This document shows positions 22,017 through 31,799 of a stretch of 49,139 nucleotides of DNA, one piece after another. Under the pieces are notes generated by a model. The model was not told the origin of the DNA. It worked only from the letters and a program-made list of their open reading frames with translations, and did no database searches. Position 1 is the first letter of the stretch; each line of letters opens with the position of its first letter. Both the position numbers and the translations under genes were made by a program. Location: NCBI GenBank assembly GCA_028408795.1, contig JAOOLP010000006.1, forward strand, positions 1-49,139, written 5' to 3'. This DNA is from Candidatus Pelagibacter sp. (GTDB lineage Bacteria > Pseudomonadota > Alphaproteobacteria > Pelagibacterales > Pelagibacteraceae).

Positions 22017-22020
22017 ATTT

Positions 22021-22827
22021 TTAAACAAGCCATTTTTTAAATTTTTCTTTATTGTCTAGGATATAATCAGGAAACGTAGAGTCTAATTCAACTCGTTTTA
22101 AATCATGACCTCTATCAAATATATCTTGTTCTTTTTGAATTTTAGAATGAATATTTTCTAAATTAATTACTTCATCTTTATTAAATTCACCATGTGCGAA
22201 TGATTGAATTTTTTTTGATATGTTTTCAGGAGTTTGAAGGTAAGAAAAATGCCAACCACCGTTTTTGATTATTTGTAAATTTCTTACTTTGTCAATTCTC
22301 CAAAACGGATATTCTTTAAATTTTAAATTTCTTAGCCATTGTGGAGATCTTAAATTTTTTTTTAGACACATTTTAGAACCATGCCAATTATTTTCTTTTT
22401 GATTTAAAAGATTAATTTTGTACATAAACATTTTTTGAGAAAATACAGCGTAATTATTTTTGTCAAATTCATTAAGTTTATTTAAATCAGGTATTTCATC
22501 TACATCTGATAATATTATTAAGTCATTGTCTTTAGCACTATTTAAACCTTTAATTATTGAATTTCTTTGATGTTTTTCCACCAAGGAATCTCCCCCTTCA
22601 TGAGGCTTTTTTATTTGGCTGGGTGTATCATCTACAACGATATAATTAATTTTATCTTTAAATTTTTTATAATTATTTAAATCAAAATTTAGTTTTTTCG
22701 TTTTACCTTGATGGGTTACAGTTGACTCAACAATTATAAATTTATCTATAAAATTATTTAAAATATTTAATCTCAAATCAACAATGTGGTCTTCATTAAA
22801 ATATTGAAAACAGTCATAAATCAGCAT
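22021..22827 (-). CDS. GT17-like glycosyltransferase
   Basis: Resembles glycosyltransferase family 17 (beta-1,4-N-acetylglucosaminyltransferase III relatives), found sporadically in marine bacteria and phages. Seen here are the family-like start MLIYDCFQYFNE, the segment FIIVESTVTHQGKTKKLNF, the QRNSII segment, and the putative metal/nucleotide-sugar motif LSDVDEIPD (DVD at about 108-110). GGWHFSYL lies in the C-terminal half. I chose the ATG at 22827 instead of the in-frame ATG at 22878, because the family begins there and the longer form would run 44 bases into the oxygenase gene; 7 bases then separate them. Acceptor and product are unknown. It is the last gene of a five-gene minus-strand run, and probably decorates a surface glycan. 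Confidence 0.8.
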   Translation of the reverse strand: MLIYDCFQYFNEDHIVDLRLNILNNFIDKFIIVESTVTHQGKTKKLNFDLNNYKKFKDKINYIVVDDTPSQIKKPHEGGDSLVEKHQRNSIIKGLNSAKDNDLIILSDVDEIPDLNKLNEFDKNNYAVFSQKMFMYKINLLNQKENNWHGSKMCLKKNLRSPQWLRNLKFKEYPFWRIDKVRNLQIIKNGGWHFSYLQTPENISKKIQSFAHGEFNKDEVINLENIHSKIQKEQDIFDRGHDLKRVELDSTFPDYILDNKEKFKKWLV

Positions 22828-22834
22828 AAATTTA

Positions 22835-23554
22835 TTATTTTTTTGTAAAAGTGGCGATACCGATTTTTTTTCCTTCAATTACTGATGAAGAACAATGTAA
22901 GTGAGTCCTGTCAAATATTAACATTGAGCCCACTTCCCATTTATAAATTAGCTCTACTTCTAGTCCTTTTAAATTATCAATATTTTCATGTTGTAAGTAA
23001 TCTTTATGGATTTCTTTATCAAATGGTTTATCACCATACAAATTTAGATGTTCCGATGATCTTTTGTTTTGACCGTATTGAAGATCCTTTTTTTTTAGCT
23101 CGTCAGGATCTTTAGTAAAATTGGTAGAACCTCCATAAAATCTATTTTTAAAAATTACAGTGCTTCCCACAGAAGATAGAGGAATTAAACTTTGTTTATA
23201 AATTTGATTTTTTAATTCAAAACCACCATCAACATGTAAACCTATGGGCGCATAACTTTCTTGAATTAAACCATAAATTTCTTTACCGTTTTCATCAATT
23301 AAATTATCCATTTTGAAACTACCTATTTCATTTTTAAGCTTTGCAACGAATAAATCTTCTAAGTCTTTATCAAAACCTTGTAGCCATCTCTTTTTTATTA
23401 CATTTTGTTTTTTATTATGAACCGTAATTGGCAAATTTTTATATAATTCTAAAAAACTTTTAATTTGTTTTTCGCTAAATATGTTTTTGACCACTTTTGG
23501 AGGTGTCTCATTTTTTTTAATTTCTTTAACTATTTCATTCATAAGATTATTCAC
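22835..23554 (-). CDS. Putative 2OG-Fe(II) oxygenase-like protein
   Basis: A 239-residue protein with a candidate double-stranded beta-helix iron site. HVD at residues 107-109 sits in the context YAPIGLHVDGG, and a distal histidine at H218 or H220 in DRTHLHCSS. A basic residue about ten positions later (K229 or K230) could bind the 2-oxoglutarate carboxylate. This is the HxD...H pattern of Fe(II)/2-oxoglutarate dioxygenases. No signal peptide is visible. It overlaps the permease gene by 8 bases at its start and ends 7 bases before the glycosyltransferase. Substrate is unknown; context suggests hydroxylation of a glycan, lipid or peptide linked to the neighbouring glycosyltransferase and exporter. 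Confidence 0.68.
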   Translation of the reverse strand: MNNLMNEIVKEIKKNETPPKVVKNIFSEKQIKSFLELYKNLPITVHNKKQNVIKKRWLQGFDKDLEDLFVAKLKNEIGSFKMDNLIDENGKEIYGLIQESYAPIGLHVDGGFELKNQIYKQSLIPLSSVGSTVIFKNRFYGGSTNFTKDPDELKKKDLQYGQNKRSSEHLNLYGDKPFDKEIHKDYLQHENIDNLKGLEVELIYKWEVGSMLIFDRTHLHCSSSVIEGKKIGIATFTKK

Positions 23555-24338
23555 CCATATTTATTAATGTTCCTCTTTTTTTAGCTCCTAAGTAAGAGGA
23601 ATAAAAAATTATAACACCTAAAATAAAATAAACTATAGATATAAATATTGATTTAATTATGTCAAAATAATTGATGCTATTATCTAGTAAAATGTTTCTC
23701 ATTTCCTCAAATATATGAACCAAAGGTAAACCCTTTGCTATAATTTGAAGAGAATAAGGTAAAATTTCTATAGGATAATATATACATCCTAGTGGAGCTA
23801 AAAAAAATAAACTTGCCCATGCAATGTTCTCAAACGAAGGACCAAATCTTAATAATCCTGATGTTACTAAAAGCCCTAAGGTAACTCCAAAAAGGTATAG
23901 CGGTAATAATAAAAATAATAAAGGTATACCAAGTTTGAAAACTGAAACACCAAAAAGAGGTATTGCTAAAATGGCAGCAGGAACCAAACCAATTAGTGCT
24001 CTTAAAATCGCTGTTAACGTAAGTGAGGTAATAATTTCACTTATTTTAATTGGAGCGATAAATAAATTTGTAAAATTTCTACTCCATATTTCTTCTAAAA
24101 ACATCATATTAAAACTTATGCTTACTCTAAATAAGAAGTCATATAGGATTGCAGCGGTCAAAATTATACCAACAGTGTTGCTGTAATACTCTGAGTTTAA
24201 AGTAAAAAATTTAGATATGAATCCCCAAAGAAAAATTTGCACAGTTGGCCAGTAAATTAAATCTATAACCCTAGGTAAAGAATTACTTATTAAATAAATA
24301 TGTCTAAGCCCTAAAGCGTAGATTTTATTGAAATTCAT
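23547..24338 (-). CDS. ABC-2 type transporter permease
   Basis: A 263-residue integral membrane protein with about six hydrophobic segments and the ABC-2 family layout. It has a cytoplasmic N-terminus, a cluster of helices, and the conserved late segment ASLFFLAPLGCIYYPIEILP followed by LPLVHIFEEMRNIL. ABC-2 permeases export polysaccharides, lipids, drugs or haem. The start overlaps the ATPase gene by 14 bases and the end overlaps the oxygenase gene by 8, so it is co-translated with both. Substrate cannot be read from the sequence; the downstream glycosyltransferase makes a glycan or glycolipid plausible. Confidence 0.88.
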   Translation of the reverse strand: MNFNKIYALGLRHIYLISNSLPRVIDLIYWPTVQIFLWGFISKFFTLNSEYYSNTVGIILTAAILYDFLFRVSISFNMMFLEEIWSRNFTNLFIAPIKISEIITSLTLTAILRALIGLVPAAILAIPLFGVSVFKLGIPLLFLLLPLYLFGVTLGLLVTSGLLRFGPSFENIAWASLFFLAPLGCIYYPIEILPYSLQIIAKGLPLVHIFEEMRNILLDNSINYFDIIKSIFISIVYFILGVIIFYSSYLGAKKRGTLINMGE

Positions 24339-25059
24339 CTTTACTCCTAGCTAGTTTGAGAAATGTTTCTTCTAAATTATTTCTTCCATGTTTATTTATT
24401 ATTTCTTTACAAGTTCCTCTATCTATTATTTTCCCTTTTTTCATCATGATTATACTGTCGCAAAGTCTCTCAACTTCGTTCATATTGTGAGAGGCAAGAA
24501 GCAAAGTGACTTGATTTTTTGACTTATATTCTTGAATATAACTTCTCACAAAGTCGCCAATATCTGGATCTAGACTTGCTGTTGGTTCATCTAAAAGTAA
24601 AATTTCAGGTTTATTTATTAATGATTTTGCTAAAGATACTCTATTTTTTTGTCCTGAAGATAGCTCGCCAGTTTTTCTTCTAAAAAATTTTTTTATGTCT
24701 AAATCTTCTGATATTGTTAAAATTCTTTCATTTAAGTTTTTAACACCGTATAACCTTCCATAAACCTCTAAATTTTGTTTGACAGTTAGTTTTTTTGGTA
24801 GCTCGATATAAGGAGAGCAAAAATTTATCTTATTTAATATTTTATCCCTATCATAAGTCTTAAGATTTTTATCATCGATCATAATTTCACCTTCGGAAGG
24901 CTCAATTAATCCAAGCAACATACCAATAGAAGTAGTTTTACCGCACCCATTAGGCCCCAATAAGCCTAAAGTTTTATTTTTATCTATATGAAAATTAATT
25001 CTATCAACCGCTAAATTCTTTTTAAATATTTTAGAAAGATTTTTTACTTGAATAAACAT
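24325..25059 (-). CDS. ABC transporter ATP-binding protein
   Basis: The 244-residue ATPase has Walker A GPNGCGKT at 35-42, the signature LSSGQ at 133-137, Walker B ILLLDE at about 153-158 followed by the D-loop SLD, and the H-loop histidine in LLASHN. This is the CcmA/NodI-like exporter type that pairs with ABC-2 permeases, and it overlaps the permease gene by 14 bases. Its ATG directly abuts the stop of the upstream Sua5/TsaC gene, so the transport pair appears to share that housekeeping transcript. Confidence 0.93.
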   Translation of the reverse strand: MFIQVKNLSKIFKKNLAVDRINFHIDKNKTLGLLGPNGCGKTTSIGMLLGLIEPSEGEIMIDDKNLKTYDRDKILNKINFCSPYIELPKKLTVKQNLEVYGRLYGVKNLNERILTISEDLDIKKFFRRKTGELSSGQKNRVSLAKSLINKPEILLLDEPTASLDPDIGDFVRSYIQEYKSKNQVTLLLASHNMNEVERLCDSIIMMKKGKIIDRGTCKEIINKHGRNNLEETFLKLARSKDEFQ

Positions 25060-26007
25060 TTAATTCGCAGCTCTTTTTAATCTATCATTTATCGCTATAC
25101 CTACGCCTACATTTGGTATTTTTACGACGTGAATCTTTTTAAACCCTTGTTTTTTTATTTTTCTAAGAGTTTTGTATAAATTAGATGCAGCTTCTTTCAA
25201 GTCTGATTTTTTACTCAGGTTAAAATAATTTCTATTATACTTGTAATTTTTTCCAAGTGTAATAAATGCGCAATTTTTATCTGCTTTTTTTTGGTTTAAC
25301 AATATAGGAATACCTGGTGAGTAATGTTTTTTTAACATACCTGGTGAACTAATTCTTGAACTTTTTTTTATAATATTAATTTTGAAAAATTTTTTTATAG
25401 TTTTAGCTACAATTATTCCAGGTCTTAAGATTTTTGGTTTTCCAACTAAGCTAATAACAGTTGACTCAATACCAATTTTTGAATTTCCACTGTTAATAAT
25501 TATTTTGATTTTTTTTTTAAATTCGTCAGTAACATCTTGAGCATTTATTGGGCTAACTCCTGAAGATAAATTTGCACTAGGCATAGCCAAGGGAAAATTA
25601 AGTTTTTTGAGAACTGATCTTGTAGTTCTGTGGCTTGGAAATCTTATTGCAACTGTATTTAATTTAGCAGTAACAGAAGATTGAATTTTAGATTTATTTT
25701 TTTTTTTTAAGATGAAAGTAATAGGTCCAGGACAAAATTTTTTATATAATTTATAAAAATTCTTATTAAAAATTACATCATTTTTTGCGTGTTTATATTC
25801 TAAATAATGAACAATTAATGGATTCTTTTTTGGTCTTTTTTTAAGACTATAAATTTTTTGAACAGCAATTCTTGAATACGCATTTCCAGCTAATCCATAA
25901 ACTGTTTCAGTAGGCAAACCTACTACATTTCCTTTTTTTAAAGTCTCAACTGATTTGTTCAGTGTTTTTTTGTTAAAAGGAAATATATTTGAATAGATAT
26001 TTTTCAT
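25060..26007 (-). CDS. tsaC: L-threonylcarbamoyladenylate synthase (Sua5/TsaC type)
   Basis: Makes threonylcarbamoyl-AMP for the universal t6A37 modification of ANN-decoding tRNAs. The YrdC domain covers about residues 10-205, with KKGNVVGLPTETVYGLA, SLKKRPKKNPLIVHY and MPSANLSSGVSP. A C-terminal Sua5 extension follows (about 225-315, SSPGMLKKHYSPGIPIL), making this the two-domain Sua5 form of 315 residues and not the short TsaC. It is the first gene of the minus-strand run leading into the ABC/oxygenase/glycosyltransferase genes. It diverges from xseB across a 21-base gap. Confidence 0.94.
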   Translation of the reverse strand: MKNIYSNIFPFNKKTLNKSVETLKKGNVVGLPTETVYGLAGNAYSRIAVQKIYSLKKRPKKNPLIVHYLEYKHAKNDVIFNKNFYKLYKKFCPGPITFILKKKNKSKIQSSVTAKLNTVAIRFPSHRTTRSVLKKLNFPLAMPSANLSSGVSPINAQDVTDEFKKKIKIIINSGNSKIGIESTVISLVGKPKILRPGIIVAKTIKKFFKINIIKKSSRISSPGMLKKHYSPGIPILLNQKKADKNCAFITLGKNYKYNRNYFNLSKKSDLKEAASNLYKTLRKIKKQGFKKIHVVKIPNVGVGIAINDRLKRAAN

Positions 26008-26028
26008 AATGTTATTATTATAAGACTA

Positions 26029-26262
26029 ATGAAAAATGAAAATATTCCAGCTGAAGTTAAAAGTAAATCACTAAAAGAGGCTAGAGAAGAAATTAACGAT
26101 ATTTTAAATAAACTAGAGAGCAAAAATGTAGATCTAGAAAGCTCTATAGATGATTATAAACGATTAATTCAGCTTAATAATCACATTGACATATTATTTA
26201 AGAAAAAAGTTAAAGAAATTTCCTCTATTAAAAAAGAAAATAAAAAAGATGATAAAAAATAG
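26029..26262 (+). CDS. xseB: Exodeoxyribonuclease VII small subunit
   Basis: A 77-residue subunit of the single-strand exonuclease formed with XseA. The family core is seen in SLKEAREEINDILNKLESKNVDLESSIDDYKR, two helices forming a hairpin with the conserved spacing; the C-terminus is a lysine-rich tail. Position immediately before ispA and dxs is the classic xseB-ispA-dxs cluster, which makes the small ORF secure. It overlaps the chosen ispA start by 14 bases. xseA is not in the window. Confidence 0.9.
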   Translation: MKNENIPAEVKSKSLKEAREEINDILNKLESKNVDLESSIDDYKRLIQLNNHIDILFKKKVKEISSIKKENKKDDKK

Positions 26263-27124
26263 ATTAATAGAAAATGCAAAAACAATAGATAAGTTTTTAA
26301 TCAATTATCTTAACAAACAACACGGGTCCTTACTTATTCACCCCATGAAGTACGGAGTCATAGATGGGGGAAAAAAAATTCGATCTACAATAATACTAAG
26401 TGCGGGAAAAATATTTAATATAGACCAAAAAAAATTAATTAATATTTGTGCTGCCGTTGAATGTATCCACTCATACTCATTAATTCATGATGATTTGCCA
26501 TGTATGGATAATGACTCTGTTAGAAGAGGCAAACCTGCTGCTCATATTAAGTTTGGTGAGGCCTCTGCGGTACTAGCAGGTAATTCTTTATTAACTTTAG
26601 CATTTGAAATCATTGCAGATAAAAATTATTCCATTCATCCAAAAATTAAAATTGAAGTCATTAATTCTTTAGCATTTTGCTCAGGCCATACAGGTATTGC
26701 AGGAGGTCAAGAGTTAGATTTAAAATTTGAGAATAAAAGAAAAAGCTTAGGGCAAATAATAGAAATGCAGAAAAAAAAAACAGGAAAATTATTTAATTTT
26801 TGCCTTTACGCAGTAGGCGTATTAGCCAAAAAAAGCAATAAAGAAAAAAAGTTTTTAGGCAATTTAGGAGAAGAAATCGGTCTTTTATTTCAGTTTGCAG
26901 ATGATTTTTTAGATATAAAAGGTTCAAAAAAATTAGTTGGTAAACCTACAAATAAAGATTATAAAAAAGGAAAATCTACATTAATTAAATTGATGGGATA
27001 TAAAAAAGCAAATACTTATGCAAATAATTTGAAGGAAAAAATATTATTTAAATTAAAAAAACATGGAAAAAAAGCAAATGATTTATCGAATACAATAGAA
27101 TTTATACTTAATAGAAATTTTTAA
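26249..27124 (+). CDS. ispA: Geranyl/farnesyl diphosphate synthase
   Basis: Chain-elongating prenyltransferase making C10/C15 diphosphates from IPP and DMAPP. The first aspartate-rich motif is [10 protein letters not shown], followed by RRGKPAAH, and the second is FQFADDFLD. With the start at 26249 the protein is 291 residues, the usual IspA size. An upstream in-frame ATG at 26186 would add 21 lysine-rich residues buried in xseB, so I rejected it. It lies between xseB and dxs, and its stop overlaps the dxs start by one base. Products feed quinones, undecaprenol and potentially the carotenoid-to-retinal route needed by the rhodopsin. Confidence 0.94.
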   Translation: MIKNRLIENAKTIDKFLINYLNKQHGSLLIHPMKYGVIDGGKKIRSTIILSAGKIFNIDQKKLINICAAVECIHSYSLIHDDLPCMDNDSVRRGKPAAHIKFGEASAVLAGNSLLTLAFEIIADKNYSIHPKIKIEVINSLAFCSGHTGIAGGQELDLKFENKRKSLGQIIEMQKKKTGKLFNFCLYAVGVLAKKSNKEKKFLGNLGEEIGLLFQFADDFLDIKGSKKLVGKPTNKDYKKGKSTLIKLMGYKKANTYANNLKEKILFKLKKHGKKANDLSNTIEFILNRNF

Positions 27125-29043
27125 TGACTAAACTTATTAGACATATTAACTTTCCCTCAGATTTAAGAAAATTAAAGAGAGATCAACTCAAACAAGCATC
27201 AGATGAATTGAGAGAAGAATTGATTGATGTTGTTTCAGAAACAGGAGGACATCTTGGAGCAGGATTAGGAGTTGTAGAATTAACAGTAGCTTTACATTAT
27301 GTGTTTGATACCCCTAAAGATAAATTAGTTTGGGATGTAAGCCATCAATGCTATCCACATAAGATTATTACTGGAAGAAAAGATAGAATTAAGACACTTA
27401 GAAAAGGTGGAGGCTTATCAGGATTTACTAAAAGATCTGAGAGCGAGTACGATCCTTTTGGCGCTGCACACAGTTCAACATCAATTTCATCAACACTCGG
27501 AATGGCAGTGGCTAAAAAATTATCCAATAATAACAATAATGTTGTTGCAGTAATAGGTGACGGAGCAATGAGTGCAGGTATGGCTTACGAGGCTATGAAT
27601 AATGCTGGGGCCTTAAAGTCAAAACTTATAGTTATTTTAAACGATAATGACATGTCAATCGCTAAACCTGTAGGCGCTATGAGTAAGTATTTAGCAAAAC
27701 TTTTGTCTGGAAAATTATATTTTAGTTTAAGAGAAACAATTAAAATGGTTATTTCTGCATTTTCTAAAAGATTCAGTCAGAAAGCCGGTAAAGCAGAGGA
27801 TTTATTAAGAGGAATAGTGACAGGAGGAACTTTATTTAGTGAATTAGGTTTTTATTACATTGGTCCTCTTGACGGACATGATGTTGATAATTTGGTTCAA
27901 ATATTTGAAAATGTTAAAAACTCAAATCATCAGGGTCCAATATTAATTCATGTTAGAACACAAAAAGGAAAAGGCTATAAGCCAGCTGAGGAGTCTGGAG
28001 ACAAGTATCACGGAGTTTCTAAATTTAATGTAGCCACTGGAGAGCAAAGCAAATCAAGATCAAACGCGCCTTCATATACAAAAGTATTTGCTGAAACCTT
28101 AATCAAACATGCAGAGCAAGATACCAAAATTATTGGTATAACAGGAGCTATGCCATCTGGAACCGGTCTAAATTTATTTGAGAAAAAATTTCCAGATAGA
28201 ACCTTTGATGTTGGAATTGCAGAGCAACATGCTGTTACTTTTGCAGCTGGTTTAGCAACCGAAGGGTATAAACCATATGCTGCGATTTATTCAACTTTCT
28301 TACAAAGAGCTTATGATCAGGTTGTACATGATGTTGCTATCCAATCTTTACCAGTTAGATTTGCTATAGATAGAGCCGGTCTAGTTGGTGCAGATGGACC
28401 AACACATGCTGGTTCATTTGACATAACTTATTTAACTACATTACCTAATTTTGTAGTTATGGCTGCAAGTGATGAGTCTGAACTAATTAAAATGATTAAT
28501 ACTTCAGTTCATATAAATGATCGTCCTTCAGCGTTTAGATATCCAAGAGGAAATGGAACAGGAGTTTCTCTGCCTTCAATAAATGAACTACTAGAAATCG
28601 GGAAAGGAAGAATTGTTCAGGAGGGAAAAAAAGCTGCAATCCTAAATTTTGGAACAAGATTAGAGGAGTGCAAGAAAGCCTCAATTATATTATCTAAAAA
28701 AGGAATAAATATTACTATTATCGACGCTAGGTTTGCTAAGCCACTTGATGAAAAATTGATTATAGAAACAGCAAATAATCATGAAGCTTTAATCACAATT
28801 GAAGAGGGATCAGTTGGAGGGTTTGGTTCACATGTAATGCAATTTCTATCTGATAGAGGAGTATTCGATAAAGGATTAAAATTCAGATCTATGATTTTAC
28901 CTGATATTTTTATTGATCAAGATACTCCAGAAAAAATGTATGAAAAAGCAGGATTAGACAGTCTGTCAATTGCAAGTAAAATACAAGAAACTCTAAATTC
29001 AAATATTGTTTTAGCTAAAAATAAAAATAAAATCTTGGGTTAA
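27124..29043 (+). CDS. dxs: 1-Deoxy-D-xylulose-5-phosphate synthase
   Basis: ThDP-dependent first enzyme of the MEP isoprenoid pathway, condensing pyruvate with glyceraldehyde 3-phosphate. At 639 residues it has full length. Motifs are [19 protein letters not shown], the ThDP/Mg motif [18 protein letters not shown], and the transketolase pyrimidine-domain motif [32 protein letters not shown] is also present. It is the third gene of xseB-ispA-dxs. Its stop overlaps the convergent aroC stop in TTAA. Confidence 0.98.
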   Translation: MTKLIRHINFPSDLRKLKRDQLKQASDELREELIDVVSETGGHLGAGLGVVELTVALHYVFDTPKDKLVWDVSHQCYPHKIITGRKDRIKTLRKGGGLSGFTKRSESEYDPFGAAHSSTSISSTLGMAVAKKLSNNNNNVVAVIGDGAMSAGMAYEAMNNAGALKSKLIVILNDNDMSIAKPVGAMSKYLAKLLSGKLYFSLRETIKMVISAFSKRFSQKAGKAEDLLRGIVTGGTLFSELGFYYIGPLDGHDVDNLVQIFENVKNSNHQGPILIHVRTQKGKGYKPAEESGDKYHGVSKFNVATGEQSKSRSNAPSYTKVFAETLIKHAEQDTKIIGITGAMPSGTGLNLFEKKFPDRTFDVGIAEQHAVTFAAGLATEGYKPYAAIYSTFLQRAYDQVVHDVAIQSLPVRFAIDRAGLVGADGPTHAGSFDITYLTTLPNFVVMAASDESELIKMINTSVHINDRPSAFRYPRGNGTGVSLPSINELLEIGKGRIVQEGKKAAILNFGTRLEECKKASIILSKKGINITIIDARFAKPLDEKLIIETANNHEALITIEEGSVGGFGSHVMQFLSDRGVFDKGLKFRSMILPDIFIDQDTPEKMYEKAGLDSLSIASKIQETLNSNIVLAKNKNKILG

Positions 29044-30122
29044 CCACACTGTGCTCTGTGCATGAGCAAATGATCTAACAACACACAGCTTATCATTGCT
29101 TCTCCTATTGGCACTGCTCTAATTCCAACACAAGGATCATGTCTTCCTTTAACAGAAATTTTTGTGTTTTTACCTTTTTTGTCGATAGTTTCCCTGCTAG
29201 TTAAAATTGATGAAGTAGGTTTAACAGCAAAAGATGCTACAATATCTTGACCAGAGGAAATACCCCCTAATATCCCTCCAGCATGATTAGTTTTAAATTT
29301 AATTTTACCTGAACCTTTTCTCATTTCATCAGAATTTTCTTCGCCACTTAAAAAAGCTGCGTTCATACCTGATCCAATATTTACACCTTTAACTGCGTTT
29401 ATACTCATCAGGGCAGCAGCGATATCAGTATCTAATTTAGAATAAATAGGTGCACCTAAACCTACAGGTATTCCAGATGCTCTTAATTCAATTACAGCTC
29501 CACAAGAAGAGCCAGCTTTTCTAACTGCCAAAAGATATTTTTCCCAAAGCTTAACTGATTTTTTATCAGGACAGAAAAAAGGGTTTTTTCTTATCTCTGA
29601 ATTTTTCCAATTTTTTTTATTGCATGACATTAATCCCAATTGAGTGACAGCACCTATCACATTAAACTTTGAGCCAATAATCTTTTTTAGAACTATTTTA
29701 GCAACAGCACCAGCCGCAACTCTGCAAGCAGTTTCTCTAGCAGACTGTCTTCCACCACCTCTGAAATCTCTGATTCCATATTTTTTGAAGTAAGTGAAAT
29801 CAGCGTGCCCTGGTCTAAATTTATTTTTTATAGACTCGTAATCTCTGGATTTTTTATCCTCATTATAAATTATAATCGAAATTGGTGTCCCAGTGGTTTT
29901 TCCTTCAAATACACCTGATAAAAAAATCACTTTATCTGACTCTTTTCTCTGAGTTGTAAATTTAGACTGCCCAGGTCTACGTCTATCCATGTCTTTTTGG
30001 ACATCTTTTTCCAATAAAGGTATATTTGGAGGGCAGCCGTCAATTACACAGCCTATTGCTGGACCATGAGATTCTCCCCATGTGGTAAATCTAAATATTT
30101 TGCCAAAAGTATTAAAAGACAT
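29040..30122 (-). CDS. aroC: Chorismate synthase
   Basis: FMN-dependent last step of the shikimate pathway, from EPSP to chorismate. The 360-residue length matches. Signatures are [17 protein letters not shown], the basic substrate-binding block [41 protein letters not shown] and [13 protein letters not shown]. It is a single gene between convergent dxs and divergent pdxH. The divergent gap to pdxH is only 34 bases, so two promoters must overlap there. Confidence 0.97.
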   Translation of the reverse strand: MSFNTFGKIFRFTTWGESHGPAIGCVIDGCPPNIPLLEKDVQKDMDRRRPGQSKFTTQRKESDKVIFLSGVFEGKTTGTPISIIIYNEDKKSRDYESIKNKFRPGHADFTYFKKYGIRDFRGGGRQSARETACRVAAGAVAKIVLKKIIGSKFNVIGAVTQLGLMSCNKKNWKNSEIRKNPFFCPDKKSVKLWEKYLLAVRKAGSSCGAVIELRASGIPVGLGAPIYSKLDTDIAAALMSINAVKGVNIGSGMNAAFLSGEENSDEMRKGSGKIKFKTNHAGGILGGISSGQDIVASFAVKPTSSILTSRETIDKKGKNTKISVKGRHDPCVGIRAVPIGEAMISCVLLDHLLMHRAQCG

Positions 30123-30156
30123 AGTTATTTAATGTATAAATTATTTTATAGAATAT

Positions 30157-30789
30157 ATGAATCAAAAAAATGGCAAAAATTCACTTGGACTAGATAGCTG
30201 CTTTGAAGAGGCAGATAATCCTATCGATTTATTCAAAAAATGGTTTTCTGAGGCCGAGAAAAGTGAAATAAACGATCCTAACGCCGTAGCGGTAGCCACA
30301 TCGGACAAAGACAACCAACCAAATGTAAGAATGGTTTTGTTGAAAGGATTAAATGAAAAAGGTTTTGTTTTTTATACAAACTTTAAAAGTAAAAAAGGAG
30401 AAGAATTAAAAGGCAATAAAAAAGCATCAATGTGTTTTCATTGGAAGAGCTTAAGAAGGCAAGTAAGAATATTAGGAAAAGTTGAAGAAGTAACTTCCAA
30501 AGAGGCTGATAATTATTATTATACAAGACCCTATAAAAATAGAATCGGAGCATGGGCTTCTTCTCAATCTCAAGTTCTTAGTAAGAGAGAGACTTTTATT
30601 AATAAAATAAAAGAATTTGAAAAAAAATTTCCTGATCAAAATAACGTTCCAAGACCACCAGATTGGTCTGGGTGGAGACTTATTCCAAATCAAATAGAAT
30701 TTTGGTTAGATGGAGAGGGTAGAATTCACGAAAGATTAAATTATAAAAAATTTGATAATAAATGGAATAAAGAACTTCTTTATCCTTAA
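30157..30789 (+). CDS. pdxH: Pyridoxamine 5'-phosphate oxidase
   Basis: FMN enzyme that oxidises pyridoxamine or pyridoxine phosphate to PLP. The 210-residue protein has the FMN-binding strand NVRMVLLKGLNEKGFVFYTN, SLRRQVRILGKVE, and the C-terminal PLP-site segment RLIPNQIEFWLDGEGRIHER. Length and motif order match E. coli PdxH. It shares a TTAA stop overlap with the convergent polyprenyl synthase gene. Confidence 0.95.
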   Translation: MNQKNGKNSLGLDSCFEEADNPIDLFKKWFSEAEKSEINDPNAVAVATSDKDNQPNVRMVLLKGLNEKGFVFYTNFKSKKGEELKGNKKASMCFHWKSLRRQVRILGKVEEVTSKEADNYYYTRPYKNRIGAWASSQSQVLSKRETFINKIKEFEKKFPDQNNVPRPPDWSGWRLIPNQIEFWLDGEGRIHERLNYKKFDNKWNKELLYP

Positions 30790-31799
30790 AAAGATCTATT
30801 GAGACTAAAACTAGTTAAATTTTGTAAAATTTTTTTTTCTTCATTATCAGGAAAAATTCCCAGGGAGTCGTGAGATACGCTTACAAAATACTCAGCTCTT
30901 TTTAAACTTGCCTCTATAGCTTTATATTTATTAATTAAGGCTAAAGTTTCACTAAAATCATCTTCATTCCGTTTATCTTTTTTTAAAATTTCTGATAAAA
31001 ATTCTCTTTCCTCTTTATTGCCTTTTTGAAATATAATTATTAAAGGAAGAGTTACTTTTCCCTCAAAAAAATCTTTACCAATTTCTTTTCCAAAAAATTT
31101 ATCTTTTCCGTAATAATCAAGCGCGTCATCAGCAATTTGAAATGCCAGACCTAAATTTCTTCCGTAGGACTCTAAAGCTTTTTTTTCTTTTTCATTTACT
31201 TTCGCGAGACACGCACCAGTTTTCGTTGCAGCTGAAAAAAGTGAAGCGGTTTTCATATTTATGATATCAATATATGTATCTTCTAGAAGGTCAGCTTCTC
31301 CTTTATGCTGAAGCTGCAAAACTTCACCTTGCGCAATTTTTGCTGACGTTGAAGATAATAATTTTAAAATTTCTAAATCACCGTCATCTACCATTATTTC
31401 AAAACATCTACTTAAAAGATAGTCACCTACTAAAATAGAAGACTGATTTCCCCAGATAGAATTAGTAGTCTTTACTCCTCTTCTTAATGAACTTTCATCA
31501 ATTACATCATCATGTAATAGTGTTGCTGAGTGAATAAGTTCTACACATGCAGCTAAATTTATATCTCTACTTCCTAATTCGTAGCCAGATAATTTTGCTG
31601 ACCCTAAAGTTAAAAGAGCTCTAAGTCGTTTTCCTCCTGACTTGAGGTGATGTCCACTCATTTTTTCAATCAAATTAACATCACTTTTCAATTTAGCTTC
31701 AATAACACTTTCAACTTTGTCAAGTTTTTTACCCAGTAGGTTTTTAAGCTCAAGGTAAGCTGAATTTGCAGATTTTTTTAGCGGTACAACGGATCCCAT
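30786..31799 (-). CDS. ispB: Long-chain polyprenyl diphosphate synthase (IspB-like)
   Basis: Trans-prenyltransferase that builds the all-trans side chain of ubiquinone. The first aspartate motif is LLHDDVIDESSLRRG and the second LAFQIADDALDYYG. Small residues before the first motif and the 337-residue length fit the IspB octa/decaprenyl group; the exact chain length cannot be set by eye. In other alphaproteobacteria this gene is divergent from a short cluster ending in glyQ-glyS, and the same arrangement is kept here across a 150-base gap. Confidence 0.93.
   Translation of the reverse strand: MGSVVPLKKSANSAYLELKNLLGKKLDKVESVIEAKLKSDVNLIEKMSGHHLKSGGKRLRALLTLGSAKLSGYELGSRDINLAACVELIHSATLLHDDVIDESSLRRGVKTTNSIWGNQSSILVGDYLLSRCFEIMVDDGDLEILKLLSSTSAKIAQGEVLQLQHKGEADLLEDTYIDIINMKTASLFSAATKTGACLAKVNEKEKKALESYGRNLGLAFQIADDALDYYGKDKFFGKEIGKDFFEGKVTLPLIIIFQKGNKEEREFLSEILKKDKRNEDDFSETLALINKYKAIEASLKRAEYFVSVSHDSLGIFPDNEEKKILQNLTSFSLNRSF

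Noticed and set aside
22828..22878. Longer start for the GT17-like gene
   Set aside because: It would overlap the oxygenase gene by 44 bases, and the family begins at MLIYDCFQYFNE (22827).
21940..26007. Integrative element inserted at tRNA-Arg
   Set aside because: No integrase was found and I saw no copy of the tRNA 3' end at the far side of the cassette near 25060 or 26010, so there is no direct evidence of site-specific integration.
26186..26248. Longer start for ispA inside xseB
   Set aside because: The extra 21 residues are the lysine-rich end of xseB read in another frame; the conserved protein starts at 26249.
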